A DNA stretch of 64,000 bases, from positions 1-64,000 of the forward strand of contig CALXIA010000002.1 in NCBI GenBank assembly GCA_944388245.1, written 5' to 3'. A model generated the notes under the pieces. That model ran no database searches. It was not told where the DNA came from and saw only the letters and a program-made list of their open reading frames with translations. The first letter of the stretch is position 1; the number at the start of each line of letters is the position of its first letter. Made by a program: the position numbers and the translations under genes. The stretch is from an uncultured Gemmiger sp. (GTDB lineage Bacteria; Bacillota; Clostridia; Oscillospirales; Ruminococcaceae). Shown piece after piece: positions 8,277-16,834 of this stretch.

Positions 8277-8864
8277 ATGAACTCGATACAGCTTCTGGCG
8301 TTTCTGCGGCGTGTGGAAACGCTGAAAACCAATCCCCGCCATGCATATACGGCGGGCGGCGGGCGGGAGAGCGTGGCGGCGCACAGCTGGCGCACCGCCC
8401 TTCTGGCGCTGTTGCTGCGCCCGGAATTTCCCGGCCTGGATATGGATAAGGTGATCGCGATGTGCCTGATCCACGATCTGGGGGAGGCGGTGACCGGGGA
8501 TATCCCAGCCTTTGAAAAGACCGATGAGGACCGGGCGCGGGAGGGCCAGGCACTGGATCAGCTGGTGGATTCCGCCCCGGCGGAGGACGCTTCGCTGCTG
8601 CACGCGCTGTTTTCGGAGATGGACGCGCTGCATACGCCGGAAGCCCGCCTTTACAAGGCGCTGGACCGGATCGAGGCGGTGATCCAGCACAACGAATCGG
8701 ACATCGACACCTGGATCCCGCTGGAATATTCGTTGCAGCAGGAGTACGGATGGGAAAACCTGGAAGAGTTTCCGCCGCTGCTGGCGCTGCGCAAGCAGGT
8801 CCTGACGGATACGCTGGCCAAAATCGAGGCGGCGGGCGGGATGCCGCCATCGCCGGAGACCTGA
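8277..8864 (+). CDS. HD-domain hydrolase, 5'-deoxynucleotidase (YfbR)-like
   Basis: 195-residue cytoplasmic HD-superfamily phosphohydrolase. The metal-binding pattern is present: His36 in SVAAHSWR and the His-Asp pair 66-67 in CLIHDLGEAVTGDIPAF, the spacing of the YfbR/YGK1 group that dephosphorylates deoxynucleoside 5'-monophosphates. Start ATG 8277 follows GGGGAAAGGAGAACCT. The open frame upstream to 8208 lacks a ribosome site and runs through the promoter. Monocistronic; a long hairpin terminator follows. Substrate is inferred from the family. Confidence 0.85.
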   Translation: MNSIQLLAFLRRVETLKTNPRHAYTAGGGRESVAAHSWRTALLALLLRPEFPGLDMDKVIAMCLIHDLGEAVTGDIPAFEKTDEDRAREGQALDQLVDSAPAEDASLLHALFSEMDALHTPEARLYKALDRIEAVIQHNESDIDTWIPLEYSLQQEYGWENLEEFPPLLALRKQVLTDTLAKIEAAGGMPPSPET

Positions 8865-8870
8865 CAGGAC

Positions 8871-8928
8871 AAAAAACGAGCGAACGGTATTCTTTCCTGG
8901 TGGGAAATGAATACCGTTCGCTCGTTTA
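8871..8928. terminator. Long bidirectional terminator between convergent genes
   Basis: Perfect 17-base inverted repeat (8876-8892 with 8909-8925; ACGAGCGAACGGTATTC), with an inner TTTCC-TGGT-GGGAAA extension. It is flanked by A6 on one side and TTT on the other, serving both the HD hydrolase (+) and the EEP gene (-). Confidence 0.9.
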
Positions 8929-8989
8929 TTCGGCGGCGGCCGCGCCGGAAGGGGAGAGGATCCGGCAGGGACGCGGCGCACCGGCAGAA

Positions 8990-10099
8990 TCAGGCGGCCA
9001 GTTCAAAGCGCAGCAATACCGGATTGTGATCGCTGAAGGAAAAATTGGTGTTCAGGTTTTCCGCCCGTGCGGTCAGATTGTCCGACACGATAAATCCGTC
9101 CACTACCGTGGCGTAATTGACCCCCTCGGTGTAGGGGATATCCGCGCCGCGGCAGGTGGGAACGTCGAACCCGTTGTCCGCCTGAACAAAGGAGAAGTGC
9201 TCCGGCAGATCGCCGTCGTCCAGCGACTGCACCCAGCCCGGGAACTGCTGCTGGGAATCAAAGGCGTGCTCGGTCCCGTACAGCGCATGGTTGAAATCCC
9301 CGCCCACGATCACGTAGTTGCCCGCGGCATATTCCGCCTCCAGCACCTGACACAGCAACTCCAGCTGCTGCGCCCGGATCACGCCGCCGCTGTCATAGGC
9401 CGACATGTGGTTGTGGATCAGGACCAACTGACGGTCGGTCCCCTCCACAGGCAGGCGGCTCACCGAGAAACAGCGGTCCAGATCGGTGAATTTCAGAAAG
9501 AAGTTGTTATCAATGGGATAACTCCGGCGTTCCGCCTCCTCCACCGCGTAGCGGGACAGGGTCAGAAGCCCGGCATTCACCGCGCCGTGGGGATCGTTCA
9601 GCGGATAGGCCAGGTAGCCGCTGTGGAAATTCTCCGCCCAGCTATACCCGTAACCGGGAAACGCCTGGGTGGCCATCTCCCGCTGGTCAACCTGGAAACT
9701 GCGGTGCGAATCGTAGTCCACCTCCTGCAGCAGCAGGAAATCCGCGTCCAGCGCCTGCAGCGTTTCCAGGGCCAGGGATGTGTTGGCCAGTACGTCGTCC
9801 CGGCTTTGGGCCTTGCCGTACAGACCCTGGGTAGGGGTTCCGTCCGCCATGACGCCCGTATCCATGAAGAAGGAATAGTCCGGCCCGTAGGCGCCGAAAC
9901 CCAGGTTGCAGCTCACGGCGGTGTAGGTGTCACCGGTCTGAAGGACCGATTCCTGCCCCGACAGCACCTCCAGGGTCAGCCCGTCCTCGATCCGGTAGTA
10001 TTGCAGCTGCAGGTAGGCGATATAACCGCCTACCAGAAGCACCAGAGCTGCCAACAGGACTCCCAGCACCTGCGCGACGCGTTTGAACACTTGTTTCAT
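8990..10099 (-). CDS. Membrane-anchored endonuclease/exonuclease/phosphatase family protein
   Basis: 369 residues. One N-terminal hydrophobic segment (VAQVLGVLLAALVLLVGGYIAYL, about residues 8-30) probably anchors it outside the membrane. The rest is an EEP (DNase I-like) domain: LLLQEVDYDSHRSF carries the metal-binding Glu, IVGGDFNHAL the catalytic Asp-Asn pair, and SFSDHNPVLLRF the terminal Asp-His pair. Start ATG 10099 follows CGGAGG. Secreted members act on nucleic acids or phosphoesters, but the substrate here is unknown. A perfect hairpin with a T-run lies just upstream on its own strand. Confidence 0.85.
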   Translation of the reverse strand: MKQVFKRVAQVLGVLLAALVLLVGGYIAYLQLQYYRIEDGLTLEVLSGQESVLQTGDTYTAVSCNLGFGAYGPDYSFFMDTGVMADGTPTQGLYGKAQSRDDVLANTSLALETLQALDADFLLLQEVDYDSHRSFQVDQREMATQAFPGYGYSWAENFHSGYLAYPLNDPHGAVNAGLLTLSRYAVEEAERRSYPIDNNFFLKFTDLDRCFSVSRLPVEGTDRQLVLIHNHMSAYDSGGVIRAQQLELLCQVLEAEYAAGNYVIVGGDFNHALYGTEHAFDSQQQFPGWVQSLDDGDLPEHFSFVQADNGFDVPTCRGADIPYTEGVNYATVVDGFIVSDNLTARAENLNTNFSFSDHNPVLLRFELAA

Positions 10100-10121
10100 G
10101 CCATTCCTCCGTTCCTTGCAT

Positions 10122-10161
10122 AAAAAAGTGCAACACAAAACAGGTGGTTTTGTGTTGCACT
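10122..10161 (-). terminator. Perfect hairpin with T-run upstream of the EEP gene (possible attenuator)
   Basis: On the minus strand AGTGCAACACAAAAC and GTTTTGTGTTGCACT (10161-10147 and 10141-10127) form a perfect 15-bp stem with a 5-base loop, followed by TTTTTT. It lies about 15 bases before the ribosome site of the EEP gene and points toward it. ilvA upstream has its own terminator, so this one would act on a transcript starting at 10165-10300. The AT-rich 10165-10300 stretch holds no gene. Confidence 0.75.
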
Positions 10162-10303
10162 CCGCTTCTCGCACACTGTTTTACAAGTATACCGGAAAAA
10201 CGCGCAAAAGACTATACACAGATGCAATGAATTTTGAGAGATAGATTTGTCTATATTGCCCTATAAAATTTGCAAAAATCAAAAATGTATTGTTGCACAT
10301 GCC

Positions 10304-10330
10304 AAAACCGGCCGCCCGAAAGGCAGCCGG
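10304..10330 (-). terminator. Terminator after ilvA
   Basis: Minus-strand CCGGCTGCC-TTTC-GGGCGGCCGG with one G-U pair, then TTTT (10307-10304). Confidence 0.75.
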
Positions 10331-10337
10331 TATTCGG

Positions 10338-11549
10338 TTACTGGCAGACGCGCTCGTTGACCAGCTTGAAGCCCGCCTTGGTCAACTCCTCGCGGATCTG
10401 ATCGATCTGCGCGTGATCGCGGGTTTCCAGCCCCAGCTTCAGGAAACAGCTGGTAACGGGCATGCTGGTATCGCCCCGGTCGTGGTGCACACTGACCACA
10501 TTGGCGCCGCAGCGGCTGATGATCTCGCTGACCCCCTGCAGCTGGCCGGGCTTGTCCTCCAGCGCGATCATCAGATTGGCATTGCGTCCGCTCATCACCA
10601 GGCCGCGGGTGATCACGCGGCTCAGGATGTTCACGTCGATGTTGCCGCCGCTGACCACGCAAACCGCCTTTTTGCCGCTCAGCGGCAGCTTGCCGAACAT
10701 GGCCGCGGCCACGCTCACCGCGCCCGCGCCCTCCGCGATCAGCTTCTGCTTTTCGATCAGGGCCAGCACGGCGGCGGCGATCTCGTCCTCGGTCACCGTC
10801 ACGATCTCGTCCACATACTGCTCCACCATGGCAAAGGTGGTGTCGCCCGGGTGCTTGACCGCAATGCCGTCCGCGAAGGTGGAAACGGTGTCCAGCGTGA
10901 TCTGGCTGTGTTCCTTGAGGCTGTTGAACATACTGGGAGCGCCCGCGGCCTGCACACCGTAGACCTTGCATTCCGGCTTCAGGCTCTTGATCGCGAACGC
11001 CACGCCGCTGATCAGGCCGCCGCCGCCCACCGGTACGATCACCGCGTCCACATCGGCCAGCTGGTCCAGGATCTCCAGGCCGATGGTGCCCTGCCCGGCG
11101 ATCACCTCATCGTCGTCAAAGGGGTGGATAAAGGTGGCGCCGGTTTCCTCCTGCAGGCGGCAGGCGTAGTCGTAGGCGTCGTCATAGGCGCCCTTCACCA
11201 GCTTCACCTGGGCGCCCAGCCGCTTGGTATTCTCCACCTTGCTGATGGGAGCGCCGTCCGGCATGCAGATCGTGCTGGGAATCCCGCTCTTGGTGGCGGC
11301 CAGCGCCACACCCTGGGCGTGGTTGCCGGCGCTGCAGGCAATGATGCCCCGGGCTTTTTCCTTTTCGGACAGCTGGCTGATTTTGTAGTACGCGCCCCGC
11401 AGCTTGAAGCTGCCGGTCACCTGCAGGTTCTCGGTTTTCAGATACAACCGGGCGTCCTGGGACAGGTTGGGCGCGGCGATCAGGTCGGTCTTGCGGGCCA
11501 CATCCTTCAAAACAAACGCGGCGTGGTAGATACGGTCTAAGGTCAACAT
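10338..11549 (-). CDS. ilvA: Threonine ammonia-lyase with C-terminal ACT domain
   Basis: 403-residue PLP enzyme that deaminates threonine (and serine) to 2-oxobutyrate and ammonia. Schiff-base Lys49 in TGSFKLRGAYYK, the phosphate-binding loop PVGGGGLISG (173-182), and SAGNHAQG (73-80) are clear. Residues from about 325 form an ACT domain (LMIALEDKPGQLQGVSEII), the single-ACT TdcB/IlvA type. Start ATG 11549 follows GAGGGGGG; the very long upstream frame is a shadow. It has its own promoter. Anabolic versus catabolic role is not decided, as no other isoleucine genes are in the window. Confidence 0.93.
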   Translation of the reverse strand: MLTLDRIYHAAFVLKDVARKTDLIAAPNLSQDARLYLKTENLQVTGSFKLRGAYYKISQLSEKEKARGIIACSAGNHAQGVALAATKSGIPSTICMPDGAPISKVENTKRLGAQVKLVKGAYDDAYDYACRLQEETGATFIHPFDDDEVIAGQGTIGLEILDQLADVDAVIVPVGGGGLISGVAFAIKSLKPECKVYGVQAAGAPSMFNSLKEHSQITLDTVSTFADGIAVKHPGDTTFAMVEQYVDEIVTVTEDEIAAAVLALIEKQKLIAEGAGAVSVAAAMFGKLPLSGKKAVCVVSGGNIDVNILSRVITRGLVMSGRNANLMIALEDKPGQLQGVSEIISRCGANVVSVHHDRGDTSMPVTSCFLKLGLETRDHAQIDQIREELTKAGFKLVNERVCQ

Positions 11550-11601
11550 GCGATACAGGCCCCCCTCTGGATAGTGTTTCTTGTCAGATTCAATAATCTT
11601 T

Positions 11602-11630
11602 ACCCTACAACATTCGTACACTTTTGTCAA
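11602..11630 (-). promoter_or_regulatory. SigA-type promoter for ilvA
   Basis: Minus-strand TTGACA (11630-11625), 17-base spacer, TAGGGT (11607-11602). Good -35 and weak -10. Confidence 0.6.
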
Positions 11631-11717
11631 GTAACAGCTTGAAGCGCGGCGGGCCGCGCGGTATAATGAAACCATTCCGCGGGCCGGACAGGGTCCGCGG
11701 CCAGGGAGGAAATTGGG

Positions 11718-12905
11718 ATGCAGATTCGACCGATTGCCCTGCGGATGCGGGGCCTTGTGATTTTTCGCGGTTTGCTGGAAGACCCGGTGGCGGCCCGGCT
11801 TCTGGCCTTGCTGGAATGTGAGCCCGGCGACGAGGGGGCCTTTGCCGACGCCTATGGCGCTTTCTGTGCGGAGTTGTTTCCCCATACGCTGGACTGGGGC
11901 CGTTATCTGAAAGAGGCCGTTCTCCAGCAGGAGGATCTGTATGTAGTGCGCCATTGCGGCCCCGGCGGCGCGCCGGAGGGGATGCGCGCCATGCTGGAGA
12001 GGGAACTGGCCTTTCTGAGCCGGCTTACCGGTCTGACCAGCGAGCAGGTGCTGGCGGCTTCGCCCCGCCTGGACTTCCTTCCCCGCTGGAAAGCGACCCC
12101 GGCGGACCTGACGGCCGCCTATCAGGCGCGGCTGGCCAATGTGGGGCGCACCGGGTACGGCATGTTCGCCCGCTACCATGTGTTTACGGTAAAGGACGGC
12201 AAACTCATCCCGGTGGAGCACCCGGATCCCCAGCGGCTGGACCAGCTGCCCGGCTATGAAGCCGAGCGGGAAAAGGTGGTGGCCAACACCCGGGCGCTGC
12301 TGGCAGGCCAGCCGGCCAACAACGTGCTGCTGTACGGCGATGCGGGTACCGGGAAATCCAGCGCCATCAAGGCCATCGCCAACCGGTTCGCGCCGGATGG
12401 GCTGCGGCTGGTGGAGGTGAAAAAACACCAGCTGTACCAGATCCCCCGGCTGATGGATTCACTGGCCGCCAACCCGCTCAAGTTCATCCTGTTTATTGAC
12501 GATCTGAGTTTTGCCGCCAACGACGACAATTTCGCTGCCCTCAAGGCGATCCTGGAGGGCAGCGTGGGGGGCAGAAGCAGCAATATCGCGGTCTATGCCA
12601 CCAGCAATCGCCGCCATTTAATTAAGGAGACCCTGTCCGACCGGGAGGGGGACGATATCCACCATGCGGACACCATGCAGGAGTTGATGAGCCTGTCCGC
12701 CCGGTTCGGCCTGACCGTTACCTTCACCCGGCCCGACAAGGAGAAATTCTCCCGCATCGTGCTGGACCTGGCCGGCCAGTACGGCGTAAACCAGCCCGCC
12801 GACCAGCTGGTCCAGCGGGCGGAGGCCTTTGCCATCCGGGCCGGCGGGCGCAGCCCGCGGGTGGCCCGGCAGTTCATTGAGATGTGCAAGGCGGGGGTGC
12901 TGTGA
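11718..12905 (+). CDS. DUF815-family AAA-type ATPase
   Basis: 395 residues. A family-specific N-terminal half (about 1-195) precedes a P-loop ATPase with Walker A YGDAGTGKSS (206-215), Walker B KFILFIDDLSF and a sensor-like AVYATSNRRH. The C-terminal part has IRAGGRSPRVARQFI. The cellular role of DUF815 proteins is not established. Start ATG 11718 follows CCAGGGAGGAAATTGGG. It lies alone between divergent ilvA and convergent genes. Confidence 0.85.
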   Translation: MQIRPIALRMRGLVIFRGLLEDPVAARLLALLECEPGDEGAFADAYGAFCAELFPHTLDWGRYLKEAVLQQEDLYVVRHCGPGGAPEGMRAMLERELAFLSRLTGLTSEQVLAASPRLDFLPRWKATPADLTAAYQARLANVGRTGYGMFARYHVFTVKDGKLIPVEHPDPQRLDQLPGYEAEREKVVANTRALLAGQPANNVLLYGDAGTGKSSAIKAIANRFAPDGLRLVEVKKHQLYQIPRLMDSLAANPLKFILFIDDLSFAANDDNFAALKAILEGSVGGRSSNIAVYATSNRRHLIKETLSDREGDDIHHADTMQELMSLSARFGLTVTFTRPDKEKFSRIVLDLAGQYGVNQPADQLVQRAEAFAIRAGGRSPRVARQFIEMCKAGVL

Positions 12906-12945
12906 TCCCGGCGTAACACGGGGCTGCCGCGCCGGAAACGGCGGT

Positions 12946-13431
12946 TCACCCGGGAAGCTGACCCCGGTTGGCCTTGCCGCTCATAGCGGTGATCTCCATG
13001 CGCAGCATGACGGCCGCGGGCATCCCTCGCATGGCCCGTTCATAGGCGGGGGTGTCCAGGGCCTGCGGGTCATATTTCTGGCACAGGGCCCGCATGGCCT
13101 CCCAGCGTTCGGCCTCATCCTCCACGATCCGCACAACGCCGTCCACCATGCAGCTGGCGAACTCCACGGTGAACTGAAAGGGGACCGTGCGGCTGTGCAG
13201 CACGCAGGTGAACTGAGCCCGGCCGTCCCGGCACAGGTTGTCCAGCTTCTGCCCGGCCCGCGCACAGTGGAAATACAAAGCGCCGTTGTGCAGCACGTAG
13301 GAGAGGGGAACGCAGTGCGGGCTGCCGTCCCGGTTGAGGGTGGTAAGGAATCCGTATTCGCTGTCCCGCAGAACAGTCAGCGTGTCTGTGTCGCTGAGTT
13401 TGCGGTCGATGCGTCGCAGCGGGAGAATCAT
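12946..13431 (-). CDS. Pyridoxamine 5'-phosphate oxidase-family flavin-binding protein
   Basis: 161-residue split-barrel protein. DSEYGFLTTLNRDGSPHCVPLSYV and GALYFHCARAGQKLDNL match the FMN/haem-binding family often annotated as 5-nitroimidazole resistance (NimA-like). VCFTCVL-type loops are replaced by AQFTCVLHSRTVPFQF. Start ATG 13431 was chosen over the longer frame because the promoter lies at 13468-13496. The substrate cannot be told from sequence. Confidence 0.85.
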   Translation of the reverse strand: MILPLRRIDRKLSDTDTLTVLRDSEYGFLTTLNRDGSPHCVPLSYVLHNGALYFHCARAGQKLDNLCRDGRAQFTCVLHSRTVPFQFTVEFASCMVDGVVRIVEDEAERWEAMRALCQKYDPQALDTPAYERAMRGMPAAVMLRMEITAMSGKANRGQLPG

Positions 13432-13467
13432 AGGTCTGTCCGTCCTTTCCTTGTTTGGTGCTCTCCC

Positions 13468-13496
13468 ATTGTAGCACGGGTGTGTCTGGCTTTCAA
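13468..13496 (-). promoter_or_regulatory. SigA-type promoter for the flavin-binding protein
   Basis: Minus-strand TTGAAA (13496-13491), 17 bases, TACAAT (13473-13468). Confidence 0.7.
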
Positions 13497-13559
13497 TCAA
13501 GGAGGACGGCCGATTTGTTGAACGGGCGCTGGCCCGCACGGAAAGGAGAAAACTGTTTT

Positions 13560-14996
13560 ATGTGGCTGCTGTATGGATTTCTGGCGGTGGTGGCGGTTTG
13601 GGCGCTGGTCGTCCTGATTCGGGCGGCGCTGTTCCGGCCGCTGCCCTTGCCGGAGCCTCTGCCCGGTGAGGTGACGTTGGACAAATCCAAGATCACCGAC
13701 GATATGCAGGCGATGATCCGGATCCGGACGGTGTCCCATTCGGACGACAGCCTGACCGATTTCGGGGAGTTCGCCCGGTTCCGGGCACTGCTCAAGGAGC
13801 GCTTTCCGCGGGTGCACCAGGCGGCGGAGCGCACCCGGGTCGGGGCCACCGGGGTGATCTACCGGATCCCCGGCCGGGCGCACGACGCCCCCAGCGTCTG
13901 CATGGCCCATTACGACGTGGTGCCGGTGGAAGAAGCCGGTTGGGACAAGCCGGCCTTTGACGGCGTTCTGGAGGACGGCGTGCTCTGGGGCCGGGGAACG
14001 CTGGACACCAAGGGCACCCTGTGCGGCGTGCTGGAAGCGGCCGAGCAGCTGCTGGCGGAGGGATATCAGCCCCGTCAGGACCTGTATCTGGCCTTCTCGG
14101 GCGACGAGGAGGTGAACGGCGGCAGCTGTCCGGCCATGGTGGCCTGGTTGGAAGAACGGGGCGTGCGCCCGGCGTTTGTTCTGGACGAGGGGGGCGCCGT
14201 GGTGGAAAAGGTGTTCCCCGGCGTGCCGGGAGAGTGCGCGCTCATCGGCGTGGCGGAAAAGGGCCCCATGAATCTGGAACTCACCCTGCGCAGCGCCGGC
14301 GGTCACGCCTCCACACCGCCCGCTCATACGGCGGTCGGCCGCCTGGCCCGGGCCATGGAACGGATCGAATCTCACCCGTTCCCGGCCCGGCTCACCCCGC
14401 CGGTGGCGGGCATGTTCAATACCCTGGGCCGGTATTCCTCCTTCGGGTATCGGATCCTGTTCGCCAATCTCTGGTGTTTCCAGCCGCTGCTCAACCGGAT
14501 CTGCCGGGCTTCGGGCGGCGAACTCAACGCCATGATGCGCACCACCTGCGCGCTCACCCGGATGGAGGGGAGCAAGGCTTTTAACGTGCTGCCGCCCCGC
14601 GCCACCGTGGGCATGAACCTGCGCCTGCTGGCCCCGGATACGGTGGACAGCGCCGTGGCCCGCCTGCGCAAGCTGGTGGGGGATCCGGAGATCGAGTATC
14701 GGGTGGAGACCGGCATGGATCCCTCTCCCTGTTCCGACACCCGGTGCGAGGCCTGGCAGACGCTGGGCCGGGCCATCCGCACCACCTGGCCGCAGGCGGT
14801 GGTGTCCTCCTATCTGATGATGGCCTGCAGCGATTCCCGCCACTATTGCCGTATCACCGACCGGGTCTACCGGTTTTCCGCCATGAAGCTGTCCCGGGAA
14901 GAGCGGGCCATGATCCACGGCAACAACGAGCGGGTGCCGCTGGAAACGCTGTACCGCACGGTGGAGTTTTACATCCGCCTGCTGCGCTGCCTGTGA
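13560..14996 (+). CDS. M20-family metallopeptidase with N-terminal membrane anchor
   Basis: 478-residue carboxypeptidase-S/PM20D1-like zinc hydrolase. Residues 3-22 are a hydrophobic anchor. Metal-site motifs: MAHYDVVP (His117, Asp119), GRGTLDTKG (bridging Asp149), SGDEEVNGG (catalytic Glu183, ligand Glu184), and the dimerisation-domain signature SAGGHASTPP. The terminal ligand region is MACSDSRHY. Start ATG 13560 follows GGAAAGGAGAAAAC. Family members cleave dipeptides or N-acyl amino acids; which one here is unknown. Confidence 0.9.
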   Translation: MWLLYGFLAVVAVWALVVLIRAALFRPLPLPEPLPGEVTLDKSKITDDMQAMIRIRTVSHSDDSLTDFGEFARFRALLKERFPRVHQAAERTRVGATGVIYRIPGRAHDAPSVCMAHYDVVPVEEAGWDKPAFDGVLEDGVLWGRGTLDTKGTLCGVLEAAEQLLAEGYQPRQDLYLAFSGDEEVNGGSCPAMVAWLEERGVRPAFVLDEGGAVVEKVFPGVPGECALIGVAEKGPMNLELTLRSAGGHASTPPAHTAVGRLARAMERIESHPFPARLTPPVAGMFNTLGRYSSFGYRILFANLWCFQPLLNRICRASGGELNAMMRTTCALTRMEGSKAFNVLPPRATVGMNLRLLAPDTVDSAVARLRKLVGDPEIEYRVETGMDPSPCSDTRCEAWQTLGRAIRTTWPQAVVSSYLMMACSDSRHYCRITDRVYRFSAMKLSREERAMIHGNNERVPLETLYRTVEFYIRLLRCL

Positions 14997-15021
14997 GGCC
15001 GTTTCTTTCTGTCGTTTTTCC

Positions 15022-15051
15022 TTGACAACTGGTCAGAACACAGAGTATAAT
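15022..15051 (+). promoter_or_regulatory. SigA-type promoter for pyrG
   Basis: Consensus TTGACA (15022-15027), 18-base spacer, consensus TATAAT (15046-15051). Predicted transcription start about 15057, only about 7 bases before the hexaloop hairpin at 15064. Confidence 0.85.
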
Positions 15052-15063
15052 AGCAGATTGTTA

Positions 15064-15117
15064 GGACAAGGACGTCCATTCTTCGCCGCGGCCCTCGCGG
15101 CGGGGGATGGGCGTTTT
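15064..15117 (+). promoter_or_regulatory. ANTAR-type attenuator in the pyrG leader
   Basis: A small hairpin GGAC-AAGGAC-GTCC (15064-15077) has a six-base loop with A at position 1 and G at position 4. Its 3' half overlaps the 5' arm of a long hairpin (15072-15090 with 15096-15114; core CGCCGCG / CGCGGCG) followed by TTTTC. The two structures exclude each other, as in ANTAR antitermination. Only one hexaloop hairpin is found; the textbook site has two. Confidence 0.6.
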
Positions 15118-15157
15118 CGCTCGTTTTGCGGAAAAGAAAAAACAGGGGGGAACGCAG

Positions 15158-16759
15158 ATGGCAAGCAAACATATTTTCGTGACCGGCGGCGTGGTCTCCG
15201 GTCTGGGCAAGGGCATCAGCGCGGCCAGCCTGGGCCGGTTGCTCAAACAGCGGGGCCTTCGGGTGGCGGCGCAGAAGCTGGACCCGTATGTGAACGTGGA
15301 CCCGGGCACCATGAGCCCGTACCAGCACGGCGAGGTCTTCGTTACCGAGGACGGCGTGGAGACCGACCTGGACCTGGGCCACTATGAGCGTTTTATCGAC
15401 GAGGACCTGAACAAGCTGTCCAACCTGACCAGCGGCCGGGTATACTGGAACGTGCTCCACAAAGAGCGGGCGGGCGAATACCTGGGCAACACGGTGCAGA
15501 TCATCCCCCATGTCACCGGGGAGATCAAGCGGTTTGTCTACGGCCTGGGCGAATATACCCAGGCGGATGTGGTCATCACCGAGATCGGCGGCACCATCGG
15601 TGATATCGAGAGCCAGCCCTTCCTGGAGGCCATCCGGCAGATCAGCCGGGAGGTAGGCCGGGAAAACTGCATGTTCCTGCATGTGGTGCTGGTGCCCTGG
15701 CTGAAGTGCTCCGGCGAGCATAAGACCAAGCCTGCCCAGCACTCGGTGCATGAGCTGCAGAGCATGGGCATCATGCCGGATGTGATCATCGCCCGCTGCG
15801 ATGAACCCCTGGAGGACGGCATCCTGCAGAAGATCGCCGCTTTCTGCAATGTGGAGCCGGACTGCGTGATCGAGAACCGCACCCTGGGCAGCCTGTACGA
15901 CGTGCCGCTGATGCTGCACGACGCCAAGCTGGACGACCTGGTCTGCCGCCGGTTCGGGTTCCAGACCCCCGCGCCGGATCTGACCGAGTGGAAAGAGCTG
16001 TGCCGGCGCACCAACGAACTGGAGCGCACCGTGACCATCGCCATGGTGGGCAAGTATGTGGAACTGCACGACGCCTACCTGTCGGTGGTGGAGGCGCTGC
16101 ATCACGGCGGCTTTGAGAACCGGGCCGCGGTGTCCATCCGCTGGGTGGACGCGGAACAGCTCACCCCGGAGAACGTGGCCGAGCATCTGGCCGGCGTGGA
16201 CGGTGTGCTGGTGCCGGGCGGCTTCGGCAGCCGCGGCGTGGAGGGCATGATCCTGGCCGCCCGGTACGCCCGGGAGAACAAGGTGCCCTATCTGGGCATC
16301 TGCCTGGGCATGCAGGTGGCGGTCATTGAGGCGGCCCGCAGCCTGGCCGGCCTGACCGTTGCCAACAGCCGGGAGTTTGACCCGGAGGGCAGCGAGTGCG
16401 TCATCGACCTGATGCCGGACCAGAAGGGCGATCTGCCCAAAGGCGGCACCATGCGGCTGGGCGCTTATCCCTGCCGCCTGGCGGAAGGCAGCCGTATGCG
16501 GGAAGTGTACGGCGGTGTGCCCGAGATCCATGAGCGGCACCGCCATCGGTATGAGGTGAGCAACATCTTCCGCCCGCAGCTGGAGCAGGCCGGGCTGGTG
16601 TTCAGCGGCACCTCGCCGGACGGGCATCTGGTGGAGGCCATGGAACTGGCCGACCACCCCTACTTCGTGGCGGTGCAGTATCACCCCGAGTTCAAGAGCC
16701 GGCCCAACCGGGCGCATCCCTTGTTCCGGGAACTGGTGCGTGCCTGCCTGCACGAATAA
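15158..16759 (+). CDS. pyrG: CTP synthase
   Basis: 533 residues, normal length. It makes CTP from UTP, ATP and glutamine. The amidoligase half starts [20 protein letters not shown] and carries [13 protein letters not shown]. The class I glutamine amidotransferase half carries the nucleophile Cys382 in GICLGMQ, the acid-base pair in VQYHPEFKS, and the lid GGFGSRG. Start ATG 15158 follows AGGGGGG. Transcription starts at a strong promoter and passes through the ANTAR-type attenuator. Monocistronic, ending at a strong shared terminator. Confidence 0.98.
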   Translation: MASKHIFVTGGVVSGLGKGISAASLGRLLKQRGLRVAAQKLDPYVNVDPGTMSPYQHGEVFVTEDGVETDLDLGHYERFIDEDLNKLSNLTSGRVYWNVLHKERAGEYLGNTVQIIPHVTGEIKRFVYGLGEYTQADVVITEIGGTIGDIESQPFLEAIRQISREVGRENCMFLHVVLVPWLKCSGEHKTKPAQHSVHELQSMGIMPDVIIARCDEPLEDGILQKIAAFCNVEPDCVIENRTLGSLYDVPLMLHDAKLDDLVCRRFGFQTPAPDLTEWKELCRRTNELERTVTIAMVGKYVELHDAYLSVVEALHHGGFENRAAVSIRWVDAEQLTPENVAEHLAGVDGVLVPGGFGSRGVEGMILAARYARENKVPYLGICLGMQVAVIEAARSLAGLTVANSREFDPEGSECVIDLMPDQKGDLPKGGTMRLGAYPCRLAEGSRMREVYGGVPEIHERHRHRYEVSNIFRPQLEQAGLVFSGTSPDGHLVEAMELADHPYFVAVQYHPEFKSRPNRAHPLFRELVRACLHE

Positions 16760-16766
16760 AAGCAAA

Positions 16767-16809
16767 ACGAAACCCCGGGGCCGTTCCCAGCGAACGGCCC
16801 CGGGGTTTT
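16767..16809. terminator. Bidirectional terminator between pyrG and dapL
   Basis: Perfect 17-bp stem AAACCCCGGGGCCGTTC / GAACGGCCCCGGGGTTT (16770-16786 with 16792-16808). It has T residues on the plus side and A residues upstream, serving both convergent genes. Confidence 0.92.
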
Positions 16810-16834
16810 ATCGATCGGTGACGTGAAAAGGGGA

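Noticed and set aside
10338..12428. ilvA frame extending to 696 codons
   Set aside because: The extension runs through the ilvA promoter and the DUF815 gene; ATG 11549 has the ribosome site and matches the family start.
15028..15063. A second hexaloop hairpin upstream of the pyrG site, to complete a classical two-hairpin ANTAR target
   Set aside because: Only about 7 bases lie between the predicted transcription start and the first hairpin; no A1/G4 loop with a stem was found. The same is true at dapL and glnA.
14969..16765. A 598-codon minus-strand frame under pyrG, and similar long frames opposite glnN, clp and buk
   Set aside because: Shadows produced by high G+C codon usage; no motifs and no promoters.
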